This document shows positions 35,301 to 48,229 of a stretch of DNA of 64,000 nucleotides, in pieces (the first letter of the stretch is position 1; every line of letters starts with the position of its first letter). The stretch lies in assembly GCF_003473485.1 (NCBI RefSeq), contig NC_053046.1, forward strand, positions 1,498,001-1,562,000. The letters are read 5' to 3'. Below the pieces are notes generated by a model, which saw only the letters and a program-made list of their open reading frames with translations, was not told the DNA's origin and made no database searches. The position numbers and the translations under genes are program-made. This stretch comes from Medicago truncatula (lineage: Eukaryota; Streptophyta; Magnoliopsida; Fabales; Fabaceae).

Positions 35301-38300
35301 ATATAATGATCTGTATATATCGTTCATATATGCAGATTCTGAAGCATGAGTGGCCTGCGAGATGGCGAAACTTTATTCCTGACCTTGTTTCAGCAGCTAA
35401 GACCAGTGAAACTATTTGTGAGAATTGTATGGCTATATTGAAGGTAAGTTTATCTTCATTTATGTTAAATATATTCCTTTAATCAATGAGTAACATTGTG
35501 AAATGTTCTTTCAGCTTTTGAGTGAAGAGGTTTTTGATTTTTCAAGAGGCGAGATGACTCAGCTGAAGATTAAAGAGCTTAAACAATCATTGAATAGGTA
35601 ACAGTTAATAGCGTTTGTCTATTTTAAAAGAAATCTAACCTAATACTTTTTGGGTGCTATTTCATTTCCCCATACTTTAACCGGGAGATCTGGCAAACTT
35701 TTTTGTTCTAAAGAGGACCCACCATTGAGGTGGTCAACAATGGGCCCTAGGGAAGCCCACATGGGTAGGGGGATGGGGAAAGGGATGGAGTGCATTTCAG
35801 GGATGATGATTTATTTAATGGAAAATGCTTAACAAGTGTTAAGGAACCAAATATAGTAAAACTATCTTGGAATTTACTTTTTTTGTGTCCTAAACAACCG
35901 GTTAGCATGACACATAGCTAAAAACAATCTTCAAGTGTTGGGTTCAATTATTGATATTCTAACTGGTTCTGGCTTTAGATGCTCTAGCTTGTCAGCAGTT
36001 CAATTATTTAATTTAAATTGTCTACGCTTACTCTTTATGGACTACCTATACATTGCTAAGGATTACACATGGTTGTTTGCAGTGAATTTCAGCTCATACA
36101 TGAGTTATGCTTATTCGTGTTATCAGTTTCCCAACGAACTGAGCTGATACGTGCAACACTCTCTACATTGCATGCCTTCTTATCTTGGATTCCCTTGGGC
36201 TATATATTTGAATCACCATTGGTAGGTATACACGTTTGTGTAATTCATATTACACTGCCATGGAGGAAATCTGAGATCTTTTGGTATTTGTGTTAATCAC
36301 AGCTCGAGACATTACTGAAGTTTTTCACAATGCAAGCATATCGGAACCTGACATTGCAATGTTTAACTGAGGTATGGTCCCTCTTCCTAGTGCTTGTGCA
36401 TTTACTTTAAAATTTTAAGACTATCATTCATTTTTTATATTCACAGGTGGCATCGCTTCAATTTGGGAATTTCTATGATGCACAATATGTTAAGATGTAT
36501 AACATATTCATGGTTCAGTTGCAGGTATGGTTAATTTAAATAGCTTTTCATTTTGTTCCACATGCAGATGCTGCACTTTTCTTTTTGTTTATTTGCTTCA
36601 TTGTAGTCATGTATCCGTTTTGTTCTATTCTGATTGTGTAAAACAATTATAATTTTTGTGGCTGATTTTGGGATGATACTATGTTTAATGCATCAGAGCA
36701 TACTCCCACCTACTACAAATATACCTGAGGCATATGCACATGGTTCAAGTGATGAACAGGTGAGTCTTTGCAATTTGCTGAATATAAGAAGCCTGATTTA
36801 CTGAATTGTTTGTGATGTCTAACATTGACTTTTTATTCACATTGTCTGTCCAGGCATTTATACAAAATTTGGCACTGTTCTTCACCTTATTTTTCAAGGT
36901 AGGGTCGCTCTCTCTCCTTTTTTTTTTTTTTTTTTTTCTTTTCCCTTCCTATATGGGATTTTTTCATATGTGTGAGCATACTAGCTTTATTACCGTTTCA
37001 CTATCCATTGCCATGCATATGAGTTAGTTAAAGTAGCTGGCACTTAAGCTTTAACTGATCTGTAACTATTTCAAGTTAGTTATCAGCGTGTGTAGGACAA
37101 GCACCACTGTTAATGCAGGATTAACATGTATATAAACAATTGTTCCTTGATCTCTTTGATCAAGAATTTACACTCAAATACATAAATTTTTGTATTGTTT
37201 TCTATCTGAATTTTCCACTCTAATATCTTACTGTAGTTTTTATGCATTGTCAACGATATCATGCTTGTGGTGGGATATTTTAAAATGGACCCTTATTTTT
37301 ATATCTTATATTGTGGTGCCGAAATTTCCTTTTCCATATGTGTGTAGCACCTCCTCCTCCTCATCTCTTTTGCTTCCATTTATGTTCCCCTTTTTATGTT
37401 CCCCTTTTTTGCTTGATGGCTATTACACTCTATAAACATTTTTACTGTTTATGCAGGTTCACATACGAATTCTAGAATCCACACAAGAGAATATCTCTGC
37501 TTTACTATTGGGTCTTGAATATCTCATCAACATCTCATATGTGGACGATACTGAGGTTTTTAAGGTATGATGTTGTAATAATATGTTTCATTGCTTTGTA
37601 TAGTTAATGATATGAGTACTCGAGCTTAAGTGCTCATTCCTCATGCTTATGTTGATAAAGCTTTCTTCTCTCTTGCCCTCAAAAGCATCCCAACTTTTTA
37701 TCTTGCATGAGTTCTGTATATGCAATATTCATGTATTACTTTAATTTGTAAAAATACCAGGTCTGTCTGGACTACTGGAATACTTTGGTTTCAGAACTTT
37801 TTCAGCCACACCGCAGCTTGGAGAATTCTGCTGCAGCAGCCACAAACATGATGGGATCACAGGTACTCTCTCTAATGATGTGTCAAATCCTTGTTCCTTG
37901 ATGGCTAAAATCCACAATTTCTTTTCTCCCACCAAACACTTTTGTGTAGCACAAAAGGATTCTTTCCATTTGACCTAAAAAAAAAAAAGGATTCTTCCCA
38001 TTTAGCGTACTTGGTATTGTTTTAATATTCACATGGAACATTGAGAGTCAATGCTTATGTAGTGTTGCTGTTCAGCATTATTTGCTTGTAACTTGGCAGG
38101 TAGTTCTGTCATCATCCACCCCCCAATGATGTTTTCTTATCCTTGTTTTCCTATGTAACTCTATTTTCCATCTCTTAATAAATTTCTTCTGTAAAAAATT
38201 AAGTGAACCGTTGCACACAATCTGCCCAGACTGGTTTTTTATTTATTTCCACACTGTTGTAAGGTGAATTTTCAAGATAATTTGGATCAGTAGGTCTTAA

Positions 38301-40024
38301 ACCAAAAACCATGATTTTGGGATACCCATTATGTAAAAATGGTATTCAACTATGTTATTAGGAACTATATCTTGCAGATTATTTTTTGCTGGAAATGTTG
38401 ATATTTTAGGCTGACTGTCTCTTGTGAACCTGATGTACTATTTTCAGCTTTCATAGAATGACATTGGTCTGTATTTGCAATCGAATAAACAGGTGTCATT
38501 AATGCCTCCTGGTATGGTTGATGGCCTTGGTCCACAGCTTCTTCAGCGCCGACAGCTTTATGCTGGTCCCGTGTCTAAGTTGAGAATGCTTATGATCTGT
38601 CGTATGGCTAAACCAGAAGAAGTTCTCATAGTTGAAGATGAAAATGGGAATATAGTCCGTGAAACCATGAAAGACAGCGATGTTCTCGTTCAATATAAGG
38701 TTAACATATAGATGTGAACACAATACATTTAGTAGTATTAACTATTTAGTCGTTTTATGCAAATTAAATTTGAGATATTTCTGGGCTAAATACTGTCAAT
38801 ATATGTATTTGATTTGAATTAGTTTCTTTTATGTAAATATCTCAATAGTAGGTTTGTTTCAAGCAATCCATACTAATCCAAGTTCAATCATTGTATAGAT
38901 TATGAGGGAAACTCTTATTTACTTGTCACATCTGGATCACGATGATACTGAAAAGCAGGTATGTGAATCAGAAAGAACTGGTCTTATCTTGTTCTGTCAG
39001 GAAATGAAAAGCCATTGTAATTCTTTTTTGTATGCATTTTAAATTGTTATATGGAGATTTATACTGTTTCATTTACCTCTGTCATAAAATATATCATTTT
39101 ACAAGCTTGTTTTTTAATTTTCATATAATGGCCAAATTAGGATAGATATTTGTGTTTCACAGTTCTTTTAACAATAAAATTAATGAGCTGACTGAGATTT
39201 AGTTATATCAATGTTATGCAGATATATTGATATACTGATTAACTGTTTTGAAATCGTTATTATTTGTGCCTATATAAAAAGCACTCCTTAATGTAATGGA
39301 CTAACGTGTTGTAATGTACAGATGCTTGGAAAATTAAGCAAGCAACTAAGTGGTAAGGATTGGACATGGAACAATCTGAACACATTGTGCTGGGCAATAG
39401 GATCTATTTCAGGTTCCATGGGCGAAGAACAGGTATTGCAAACAAACAAATATGCATTGTCCAGCAAATGCTTATTTTCCATTGCTTCTATTAAACTATT
39501 TGTTTGATCTACATTCTATATGAAGAATTATCATATATTCCTTGTCCATTTTTCTTTTATTGCTTCGTTTATTTTGTTACTGATAATAACCCGAAGAGTG
39601 TTCCATATAAATTTTTGTCCAGGGCAGGTATTGCATACCTTGTCTGAATTCTTGTTCTAAATCCCTTGTCATTGTGTGGGTGAATAGTGGGACTGGGATG
39701 ACGGGACTCTGCACATAAACATTCAACAATAGATTTATTTATTTATTTTCAAAATTAAGACATTCATAATTAATTATCTGAAGTCTTGGTTTAAATTTAA
39801 ATCTACAATCATCATCAATCAAAGACATAATCACCGGGATTGTGAAGTGCAATGATAAACACAATAGAGTAGAGTGAAAAAGGCAAGATGATAATTTAAC
39901 AGGAAAAATCCAAACACATTGTTTAATAACTAAAAATGTGAACGAAAGAGGAAGAAGGAAGATGATGGGACAAAAACACAGAAAACTGTGGAGGAAGAAC
40001 ATAATGCAGAGAGAGTAAGATGGA

Positions 40025-40082
<58 letters not shown>

Positions 40083-43000
40083 TGTTTCACTGGGTCTAAC
40101 CATCAGACAATAGATTTCAATAGAAACGGGCCATATTGTTTTTTTTTTTTTTTTTTTTTTTGTGTGTGAATGATTGAGAAATCAGGGGACAAATTTAGTG
40201 TCAACCCCAGTTTAGTTAGGGAATGTGACATTATCCAGGTACGTTGGCTGCAATTTTAGTTTCGACGGTTGCAAATATGTAAGAGCCTCCATAGCCACAG
40301 TGCTGCTATTTTGAACTGATGACTTTGGTGGGAGTATGATGACACATGGTTTTCTCAATTCTACCATTGGCCCAAAATTATATTAGCTGGTGATATAGGA
40401 ACAGTCTGGCACAATTTTGTTTCCGCTACTTTGCAAGTTAGCAGATTTCCAGGTTTTTTTGTTAGGGAACATGACACAATTATTTAATTGGTGAATTCAC
40501 ATAAGGGACTTAATTTTGTTTTTGGCTGTCGAGGTATTTCTGTTACTGTGGTCTCCTGGTGTCTTTAGTATTTCTTTAACTGACTTTTAACATGTATTTC
40601 AAATGGCTCTTTCCTAAACTTAAACCTGTGTGCTCCTGACTCAATTTTTATCCAATATATTTTTTTATTTTTACTTGTATAACATCCATTTCTCAACCGT
40701 TTCAATTTGATTTTTCTCTTGTTGATTCTTTTATTGGATCTAATATTTTTAGTTTTTAACATCTATAGCTCAGTTGATCAATTCTTGCTTCTGTACAGGA
40801 AAACAGATTTTTGGTTATGGTCATCCGTGATTTATTAAATCTATGTGAAATAACAAAGGGCAAAGATAACAAAGCTGTTATTGCAAGTAATATCATGTAA
40901 GATTTGTTTGTGTTCATCTGCTGTTTGTTGAGGTTCCTGTTTCTTTGTTGAATAATATATAGTCTTGTTCTTGTCTGTTGGCAGGTATGTCGTAGGACAG
41001 TACCCACGGTTTTTAAGAGCTCATTGGAAGTTTCTAAAAACTGTTGTGAATAAGTTGTTTGAGTTTATGCATGAAACACATCCTGGAGTTCAGGTTAATA
41101 TTTTCTTCCTTTGAGGTTTTCTGCCAGTCTCTACATGTTTGTCATCTCAAGTGATACTTGTGTAATTTTTTATAAAACAAACCTAGTCTGTGGTAGTTTT
41201 TCATGTATGATATGTTTTTGTGTAATGTCAAATGACTCAAGGTGTTTTATGTGATGCAAAAGTACCGCTTAAGTTGAAGGGAAATTTTTATCGAACAACG
41301 GTAAGACCGGCGATGTTGTATGGGACAGTGTTGGGCGGTGAAGAACCAACATGAACATAAAATAAGCTTTGCTGAAATGAGGATGTTACGTCGGATGTGT
41401 GGTAAGACTCGAGATAAAATTAGAAATGACGACATTAGAGAGAGAGTTGGGAATTGGGATACCACCTATTGTAGAAAAGATGGTAGAAACTAGACTTAGG
41501 TGGCTTGGACATGTAGAGAGAAGACCCGTGAATTCTGCAGTTAGGAGAGTAGATCAGATGGAGGAGAGTCAGATCACTAGAGGTAGGGGTAGACCTAGAA
41601 AAACTACAAGAGAAACTATTAGGAAGGATCCAGAGATAAATGAGTTGGAGAAAGACATGGTTTTTGATAGAACGCTATGGCGTTGTTTGATTCATGTAGC
41701 CGACCATTAGTGAGATAAGGCTTGGTTGTTGTTGTCAAATGACACAATTTGAGTTGCTGTTTTTTCAAATGTTTTATTTTTTAGTATTAGTTTGACATCT
41801 TACATTTCTTGTGTGTATTATGAATATGAAATACTTCATGTTTGCTTCTGAGTTGTTACTGCTCATGCCTTATAATTTCTATAAATCATCTCGAAGAAAC
41901 AACTCAGAAATCTGCCAAAAATTCGTATTAGTTTTTTAAGAATCCTTGTCTTTAGTTTTCTTTTTTAAGTTTACAATTTGATTGTATTTGTGCTATAAGT
42001 GTATACTGTATGCGGTCTTACTTATTGCGTGGTACTGTATTTAATTACTGCTTAGTAGAATTATTGAAGCTTAACTTTGTTCTCATTTCACGTATATCAG
42101 GATATGGCCTGTGATACATTCTTGAAAATAGTCCAAAAGTGTAGGCGAAAATTTGTTATCACCCAGGTAAAATGGGTTACTTTTCCTTTTTTTTATTTTT
42201 TTATTTTTTATCCTCCCAAAGGAGACTCTTACAGGTCTCTTCGGCACATATCCAGCTCTCAGTGTTTGCTAATCTTTCATGTTCATAACTGCGGTCATTA
42301 TTTCAGGTTGGGGAAAATGAGCCATTCGTGTCTGAACTTTTATCTGGCCTTTCAACTACAATTGCAGATCTTGAACCCCATCAAATACACACCTTCTATG
42401 AATCTGTATCTATCTTTCTCTCTTTTATCTTAACTTCATTGATTGTAAATTTTTGTACTATACTTTATCTTAGTACTTACGTTGCACGTATCCTGTTGTA
42501 GGTTGGCAGCATGATTCAAGCAGAATCTGATTCACAAAAGAGAGATGAATATCTTCAACGGTTGATGGTGCTTCCAAATCAGGTTCTGTTCTTTCTTGAG
42601 TAGCCATATAATTAATATTTACCAAAATCTTTTGATTTTATGTTAATGAACACTGCATTATTTGCAGTCATCCATGTGTTATATAATATTAGATATCTCA
42701 ACCATTTTCTTCTGCAGAAATGGATGGAAATTATTGGGCAGGCACGTCAAAATGCTGATTTCCTTAAGGATCAAGATGTTATTCGAACTGTGCTTAATGT
42801 GTTGCAGGTATAACTTTGCAGTTGTTTTTAGCATGATTCTGCTATATGTTCTTTGATTTATTTCATTCTTCATTGTTGAAGAACATTTGAAGTAAAAGTT
42901 ACACGTTTTTGTCATCTGTGAAATATTATTTTCTTGACTTGTTTGATCTTTACTCTGTAAATTCAACATTTATGTCTACACATTAGCTTTCATTTGGGGA

Positions 43001-46000
43001 TAAAATATGTCTACACATTAGCTTTCATTTTGGGATAAAATGTTTCTATGTTTTTCCTCAAGTATTAGTAAATGAAAAAAAAAAAAAACAGAAATAGGTT
43101 TCCACTAAGCTTTGATGTCCAATGGTTATTGTCATGAACCATTTATTCTGATAGCTTATTCTATTCGGTGAACATTTCTGAATAGTTTTATATTACATGC
43201 CGCACGTCCCTGCTTGCAAGAGTTCTTTTGACGTGAAGTGCAGAGAATACGTAGGACTTGTTTTGAAATTTCAGTTTTTATTAAAAGAATGTGGGATACG
43301 ATGAATAAACTCCAGACTATCTGGTCATGGTGGTAAGTATTCAAGCGTTTATAGAACCCTTAAAAGTTGGCTATCAAGGGGGAGGAATCAAACCACTCAA
43401 ATGCTTCATTGAGCATCTCATATTGCTTGTACTCGGTCTTCCCGGTCTACCCATTCGTAGGTAGCCCTTTCTGAGTCACCATCAATCAGACTCATACCAA
43501 TTGACAAGTATTCAAGCATTTGGGAATCCTCTCTTAATAGCTACATATCATGGGGGAAGAACCAAGCCACTCCACCGAACATCCCATACTACTCAATGTG
43601 GATTAGGGCACCCCATATTACCAAAGTCCCTATCACATAGATGCTCTAATACAATGTCATGAAGCAACTATTTCAAAAATTTAACATGTTTAGTAACACG
43701 ATTAATTTTGTCTTTCTTTATTAATTATTAACCTTTGTCAATTCCAAGGTCTGTAGTTTTTCTTGGTTTTATCTCCTAATTTATGATCATACGTTTGTTA
43801 TTGATGTCACTTCTGAATTGCAGACAAATACAAGTGTTGCATCTTCTTTAGGAACATATTTCCTGCCTCAAATCACATTGATCTTTTTGGACATGTTGAA
43901 TGTTTACAGGTATATTCTGTTTACTTTTAAGTCTTTACATTGTTTTGGTGTGGGACTTGGTCTTGGCAGTAAATAATTTGGCTACGTTATTTTTTGTTTC
44001 AGTAAATATTAAATAACATGTACGTTTTGCCTGCAACAGGATGTACAGTGAGCTTATATCAAAGAGTATTGCAGAAGGGACACCTTTTACATCTAGAACC
44101 TCATATGTTAAACTTCTGCGGTAAGGTTAATTGTGATTATGTTGGTGTTGTTCTACTGGATTACAAATTAGAACCGTATCTGTAAGTGATCTTCTTGATG
44201 CAGTTCGGTTAAGAGGGAGACACTTAAGCTGATTGAGACATTTTTGGACAAGGCTGAAGATCAACCACAAATTGGAAAACAATTTGTGCCACCAATGATG
44301 GATCCTGTTCTGGGAGATTATGCCAGGAATGTGCCTGATGCAAGGGAATCAGAGGTTTTGTCACTTTTTGCCACAATTATAAATAAGTATGTAATTTTTC
44401 TTTCCCATTTTTTTGTTGTTTTCTTTTATAATTGATGTAGGCACCCAACTTCTGTGTTCTATCTACATTTAATTTTGTCTTACTTCCTGATGGTTACCCC
44501 TGTCCGCAAACAAGAGTATTCTTATACTGGCTGTTTTAATTACCATCAATATGTTCACTCATTTCTATCTCATACTTGTAGATATAAAGCTTCAATGATT
44601 GAAGACATCCCGCACATATTTGAAGCTGTTTTCCAGTGTACACTAGAAGTAAGTACTTGTGTTTGTCATTTGGCTAGGTTTGAGTGATCTACTCGACCAC
44701 CATTCTGATAGTGGCCTTGTGTTGAGCTTCAGTTTTGAAAAATGTGATGGTGTAAAATTATTGGATTCTGCAATGGAATATCAATTGAACTATATTTCCC
44801 CTTTTATTCTGTTTTACAGATGATTACGAAAAACTTTGAAGATTACCCAGAGCATAGGCTAAAATTTTTCTCTTTACTGCGCGCCATAGCTACTCATTGT
44901 TTTCCTGCATTGATATGCTTGTCAAGTCAGGTTTTATTTCTTGCTCCTCTCTGTCCATGCTAAACCAATACCACGTCAATTTATTTGATCTCATTTAGTG
45001 TTGACCGTGACTATTTTTAAATTTTGTATCTCTACCTGATGTTTGCAATATATGCCAGCAACTGAAGTTTGTTATGGATTCAATCATATGGGCATTTCGG
45101 CATACAGAAAGAAATATTGCTGAAACTGGTCTGAACCTTTTGTTGGAGATGCTGAACAAGTTTCAGGTGTGATGTTTGTGTGTGTGTATATATATATATA
45201 TATTTTTTTTCCCCAGAACTTTCACTCAATTTTCAAAAGTTCCTTTTAGATTCACAGTTTTCTTGTTATTGTGTGTAGTTTTTCCTGTTATGCATGATTT
45301 CTTGTCATCTCTGATTCTACTTTCCTCATTTATTCGGTAGTATACCCTTTTTCTTTTGAATATGCTGGCTGAATGTCTATTTATGTATGATAAACAGGCT
45401 TCGGAGTTCTGCAATCAGTTTTATCGGACTTATTTTTTGACAATAGAGCAAGAGATATTTGCTGTCTTGACAGACACTTTTCATAAGCCTGGGTTCAAAT
45501 TGCATGTCTTGGTGCTTCAACATTTATTATGTCTGGTACGGTGCCTATATTGTGCTTTTAATTTCTTTTATGAAGTGAGAAAATGTTTAATAATGGATTT
45601 GGTGCATTTCAGGCTGAATCTGGTGCCCTGACTGAGCCTCTATGGGATGCTGCTACAAATTCATATCCATACCCAAGTAATGGTGCTTTTGTGCGCGAGT
45701 ACACAATTAAACTTTTAAGCACGTCATTTCCCAACATGACTGCTGCAGAGGTAATCGTCGATAAACGTCGATAAACATTTAATATTTACCCCCTCCTTTG
45801 CCTGAATAGATGACCAATTTCAAGAATTTCGCAGGTTACCCAATTTGTTAATGGACTTTTTGAGTCCACAAATGACCTCTCCACATTCAAAACTCACATA
45901 CGGGATTTTCTTATACAATCAAAAGAGTTTTCAGCTCAGGTAATGCTTTTTGTTGTTTTTTTTAACCATTAAAAGTAACATTGTTTTCAAAAAAAGGAAG

Positions 46001-46282
46001 TAACATTAACTAAAATTCTCGACAATAACTGCTGGTTACTTTGGTATGCTTGTTTAATTACCTCGTTGCTTATTTGACCATACAATGTAGCATGATATAT
46101 TGGAACATACTGTATTTGAGCACGTTGAAGTTTGTTAACTTGTTCTCTCTACATTGCAGGATAACAAAGATCTTTATGCCGAAGAAGCCGCAGCTCAGAG
46201 AGAGAGAGAACGGCAAAGAATGCTTTCTATTCCAGGGCTTATTGCCCCAGTTGAGTTGCAAGATGAAATGGTGGACTCATAG
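32345..46282 (+). CDS. XPO1: exportin-1 (CRM1), complete 32-exon gene
   Basis: Nuclear export receptor. It binds Ran-GTP and leucine-rich NES cargo and carries them through the nuclear pore. All 32 coding exons could be placed: 32345-32443, 33204-33320, 34786-34878, 34990-35061, 35336-35443, 35515-35597, 36083-36221, 36303-36371, 36447-36524, 36697-36759, 36854-36898, 37457-37564, 37761-37862, 38493-38699, 38899-38958, 39322-39432, 40799-40896, 40985-41093, 42101-42166, 42307-42405, 42502-42582, 42718-42807, 43824-43909, 44040-44120, 44204-44386, 44582-44648, 44820-44930, 45059-45166, 45398-45535, 45613-45750, 45835-45939, 46160-46282. They sum to 3237 nt, 1078 aa (Arabidopsis XPO1A is about 1075), with GT-AG borders and no stops. 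The importin-beta N domain spans roughly residues 35-100, an exportin-1-like region about 110-260, HEAT repeats throughout, and CRM1 C-terminal domain about 710-1040. Cys534 ([14 protein letters not shown]) matches human Cys528, the leptomycin B target in the NES groove. The end EMVDS is typical of plants. Confidence 0.96.
32883..33150. mobile_element. foldback MITE in XPO1 intron 1
   Basis: The ends GTTTAATTATGATTTTAGTC and (reversed) GACTAAAATCATGTTTAAAC are inverted repeats. Inner arms AAAAACAACATTTTTTTAAT and its complement also pair. This resembles non-autonomous Mutator-like elements common in legumes. There is no coding capacity and no clear target duplication. Confidence 0.6.
33640..34060. 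repeat. unclassified GC-richer repeat in XPO1 intron 2
   Basis: A GC-richer island in an AT-rich intron. The phrase GGATCCCGCCGGGATTGACT occurs twice, at 33881-33900 and 34000-34019, and CCACAACCAG occurs twice nearby. It is probably a transposon remnant, but no ends were identified. Confidence 0.4.
40031..40078 (+). repeat. (GA)24 microsatellite in XPO1 intron 16
   Basis: Twenty-four uninterrupted GA units, followed about 60 bp later by a T tract (40140-40161). Likely polymorphic. Confidence 0.95.
41237..41732 (+). mobile_element. 5'-truncated RTE-type LINE in XPO1 intron 18
   Basis: It encodes the C-terminal end of a LINE reverse transcriptase: [16 protein letters not shown]-like text, [31 protein letters not shown] and [13 protein letters not shown], then TAG. 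The 3' end reads GATAAGGCTTGGTTGTTGTTG, the TTG-type tail of plant RTE elements. An 11-bp duplication TGTCAAATGAC flanks it (41226-41236 and 41733-41743). It lies in the sense direction of the host gene, about 140 bp after the exon 18 donor. At least one frame change separates 41300-41400 from the open part at 41399-41710. Confidence 0.9.
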
Positions 46283-46790
46283 CTATAGGCTAATCAACAT
46301 GAGAGTAAATAGGAGCGCATGTTTACTTGTGTCGCATGCACATTCATTCAAACAAACACCAGATGCTGTGAGAACAGATGCATCATTGTCCTATTTATTA
46401 TATAGTTTTGTTTTTGCGCTCTTCCCAATATTTCATGTTGGGACTTGTTTGCAATAGATTCCTGATTTCAGAGGTTAGGCTGGCAATACCGCCTTGTCTA
46501 TTGGTTGAGTGTAGATCACAATAGATACTGACATTAGTAAGTGTTTAGTTGGGGCAGCATTCCATAGAATTATGACAGGATGAGTGACCCAATTTCTAGT
46601 ATTGGTGACTTCCTAAACTCTGGTGGATTGTGCAGAAAACCCCTGTGGTTTGATATTTTGTTGTTTTTTCACCGATTAATTTTAGAAAAACTAATGTACC
46701 ATAATTTGCAGTTTCTATATGAGTTTTATGGTATTGGTTTGTTGCGGATCATACACCAACTAATGTTTCGATTCAGGTTTTTTTTCCCCA
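46283..46790 (+). other. XPO1 3' flank and probable 3' UTR
   Basis: Follows the XPO1 stop. No gene is seen. Confidence 0.45.
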
Positions 46791-47115
46791 GGTAATCTAG
46801 TGGTTAAGATTCACACGTGTAAGTGTGGAGAATATGAGGTTTGAACCCTAGTCTCTCTAGTAGCTACCAACTGAGCTACATTTATGGAACAACAATAATT
46901 TCAACAACATAATATTACAATGTAAAACAACAACAATAATAATTGCAACAACACAAACACGATTATGATTCAAATAATGTTTCAGCCTTTTTATTGTTTT
47001 CGGGATTAAGTATTCTAGTGGCTAGATTCACACATTTAAGTGTGAAAAAGTGGGAAATCAAGGCTTCAAATCCCGGCCCCTGCAAATAATGTCTCTGGTA
47101 GCGACCAATTCAACT
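46791..47115 (+). mobile_element. two diverged tRNA-like SINE copies in tandem
   Basis: The copies at about 46791-46900 and 47011-47115 share AATCTAGTGGTTAAGATTCA / TTCTAGTGGCTAGATTCA (A-box-like), a GTGTAAGTGTG-type middle, and B boxes GGTTTGAACCC and GCTTCAAATCCC. Both continue with a GTAGC(T/G)ACCAA segment. They look like two copies of one dispersed tRNA-derived family. Confidence 0.55.
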
Positions 47116-47119
47116 ACAC

Positions 47120-48225
47120 TTATGCGGCACAATAATGGATTACAACATAATACAACATAATTTTAGGTTCTAAACCCAATTAAACTTTCCTGAATTTTAT
47201 GAAAAAAAATATCACTAAGGAAGGGTCTATGACATGGTAACCCAAAAAAACTTGAAAATAAAAAAGACAGACATAAACTTCAAAATTGTTGTGCTAAATT
47301 TGAAAAGTAAAGAGACTAAATTAAGTGACATTCTTTAATTTAAGGGACAGAATTATCGTTGTGCAAATTCGAGTGGCTAAGTTGTTGGCTATTACAATTA
47401 CAAGTGTCTATACAATATAGTAGTACTAGGTTAAATTTTGTCCAACTTCGAATTAATACGACATGTTAAGAAGAAAAATAACATACAATCTAGTCAAGAT
47501 AATATATGCTAAAAAATCATAGCAAATAGAACAAAACAATGAAGATCATTTGCAACACATCCACCGATACTTTTTAGAGAAAAACACTGACACCTTTTAA
47601 TTGTCTTTTTTTTTTTAGTAAGACTTTTTAATTGTTTAAATTAACCACTATTTTTTTTTTCTTTTTAAAAATATTAATAACTATTAAAATATTTTTTGGG
47701 TAGAATTCTTAAAATATATTAATCATTTATTATCTTATTCAATTTATTTCTCACTATAACATAAGAACCAAATATTTCTACAAAATGAAACATTATTAAA
47801 ATACATTTAAGATCTCATTCAATTATTTCTCACTATAATAAATAAATAAAAATCATTCTACTAGTATGACACTTAAAATGGAAGGAATTGAGGGAGTAAT
47901 TAAATCAATCGGTTTTTTAGGCATTCAATCACCAGTTTAGAAATTTACAAAAGAAAAAAACTTTACACATTTTTGTCTCCCCCTCATAAAGACAATTATA
48001 TATGAGTTGTTGAAAGAACCTCCTTTTAAAATTAGAAAACCACAAGTTTCTTGTATGTGTGAAATCATTCTCCACTTCCTTGACATAGTGTTAACATTTT
48101 CAAATGATCGGATGATATTGTTGTTTCTCTAAGATACAAATTGTATGTTTGACTTTGCTGCAATATCTGTATTTACTAATATTGACAAAAAAAATAAAAA
48201 TATCACGATATATATATATATAATA
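47120..48225. other. intergenic DNA, no gene recognised
   Basis: AT-rich. A phrase GGAATTGAGGGAGTAA near 47882 resembles the right end of a Stowaway-like MITE, but a left end is not clear. Confidence 0.45.
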
Positions 48226-48229
48226 AGCA

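Noticed and set aside
41399-41710. 103-codon open frame as a possible extra XPO1 exon
   Set aside because: It is the reverse transcriptase tail of an RTE LINE; XPO1 exons 18 and 19 join in frame without it.
43360-43665. GC-richer repeat-like block in XPO1 intron 22 (phrases such as AACATCCCATACTACTCAAT)
   Set aside because: It looks like a dispersed repeat, but I could not identify ends or family, so no feature was called.
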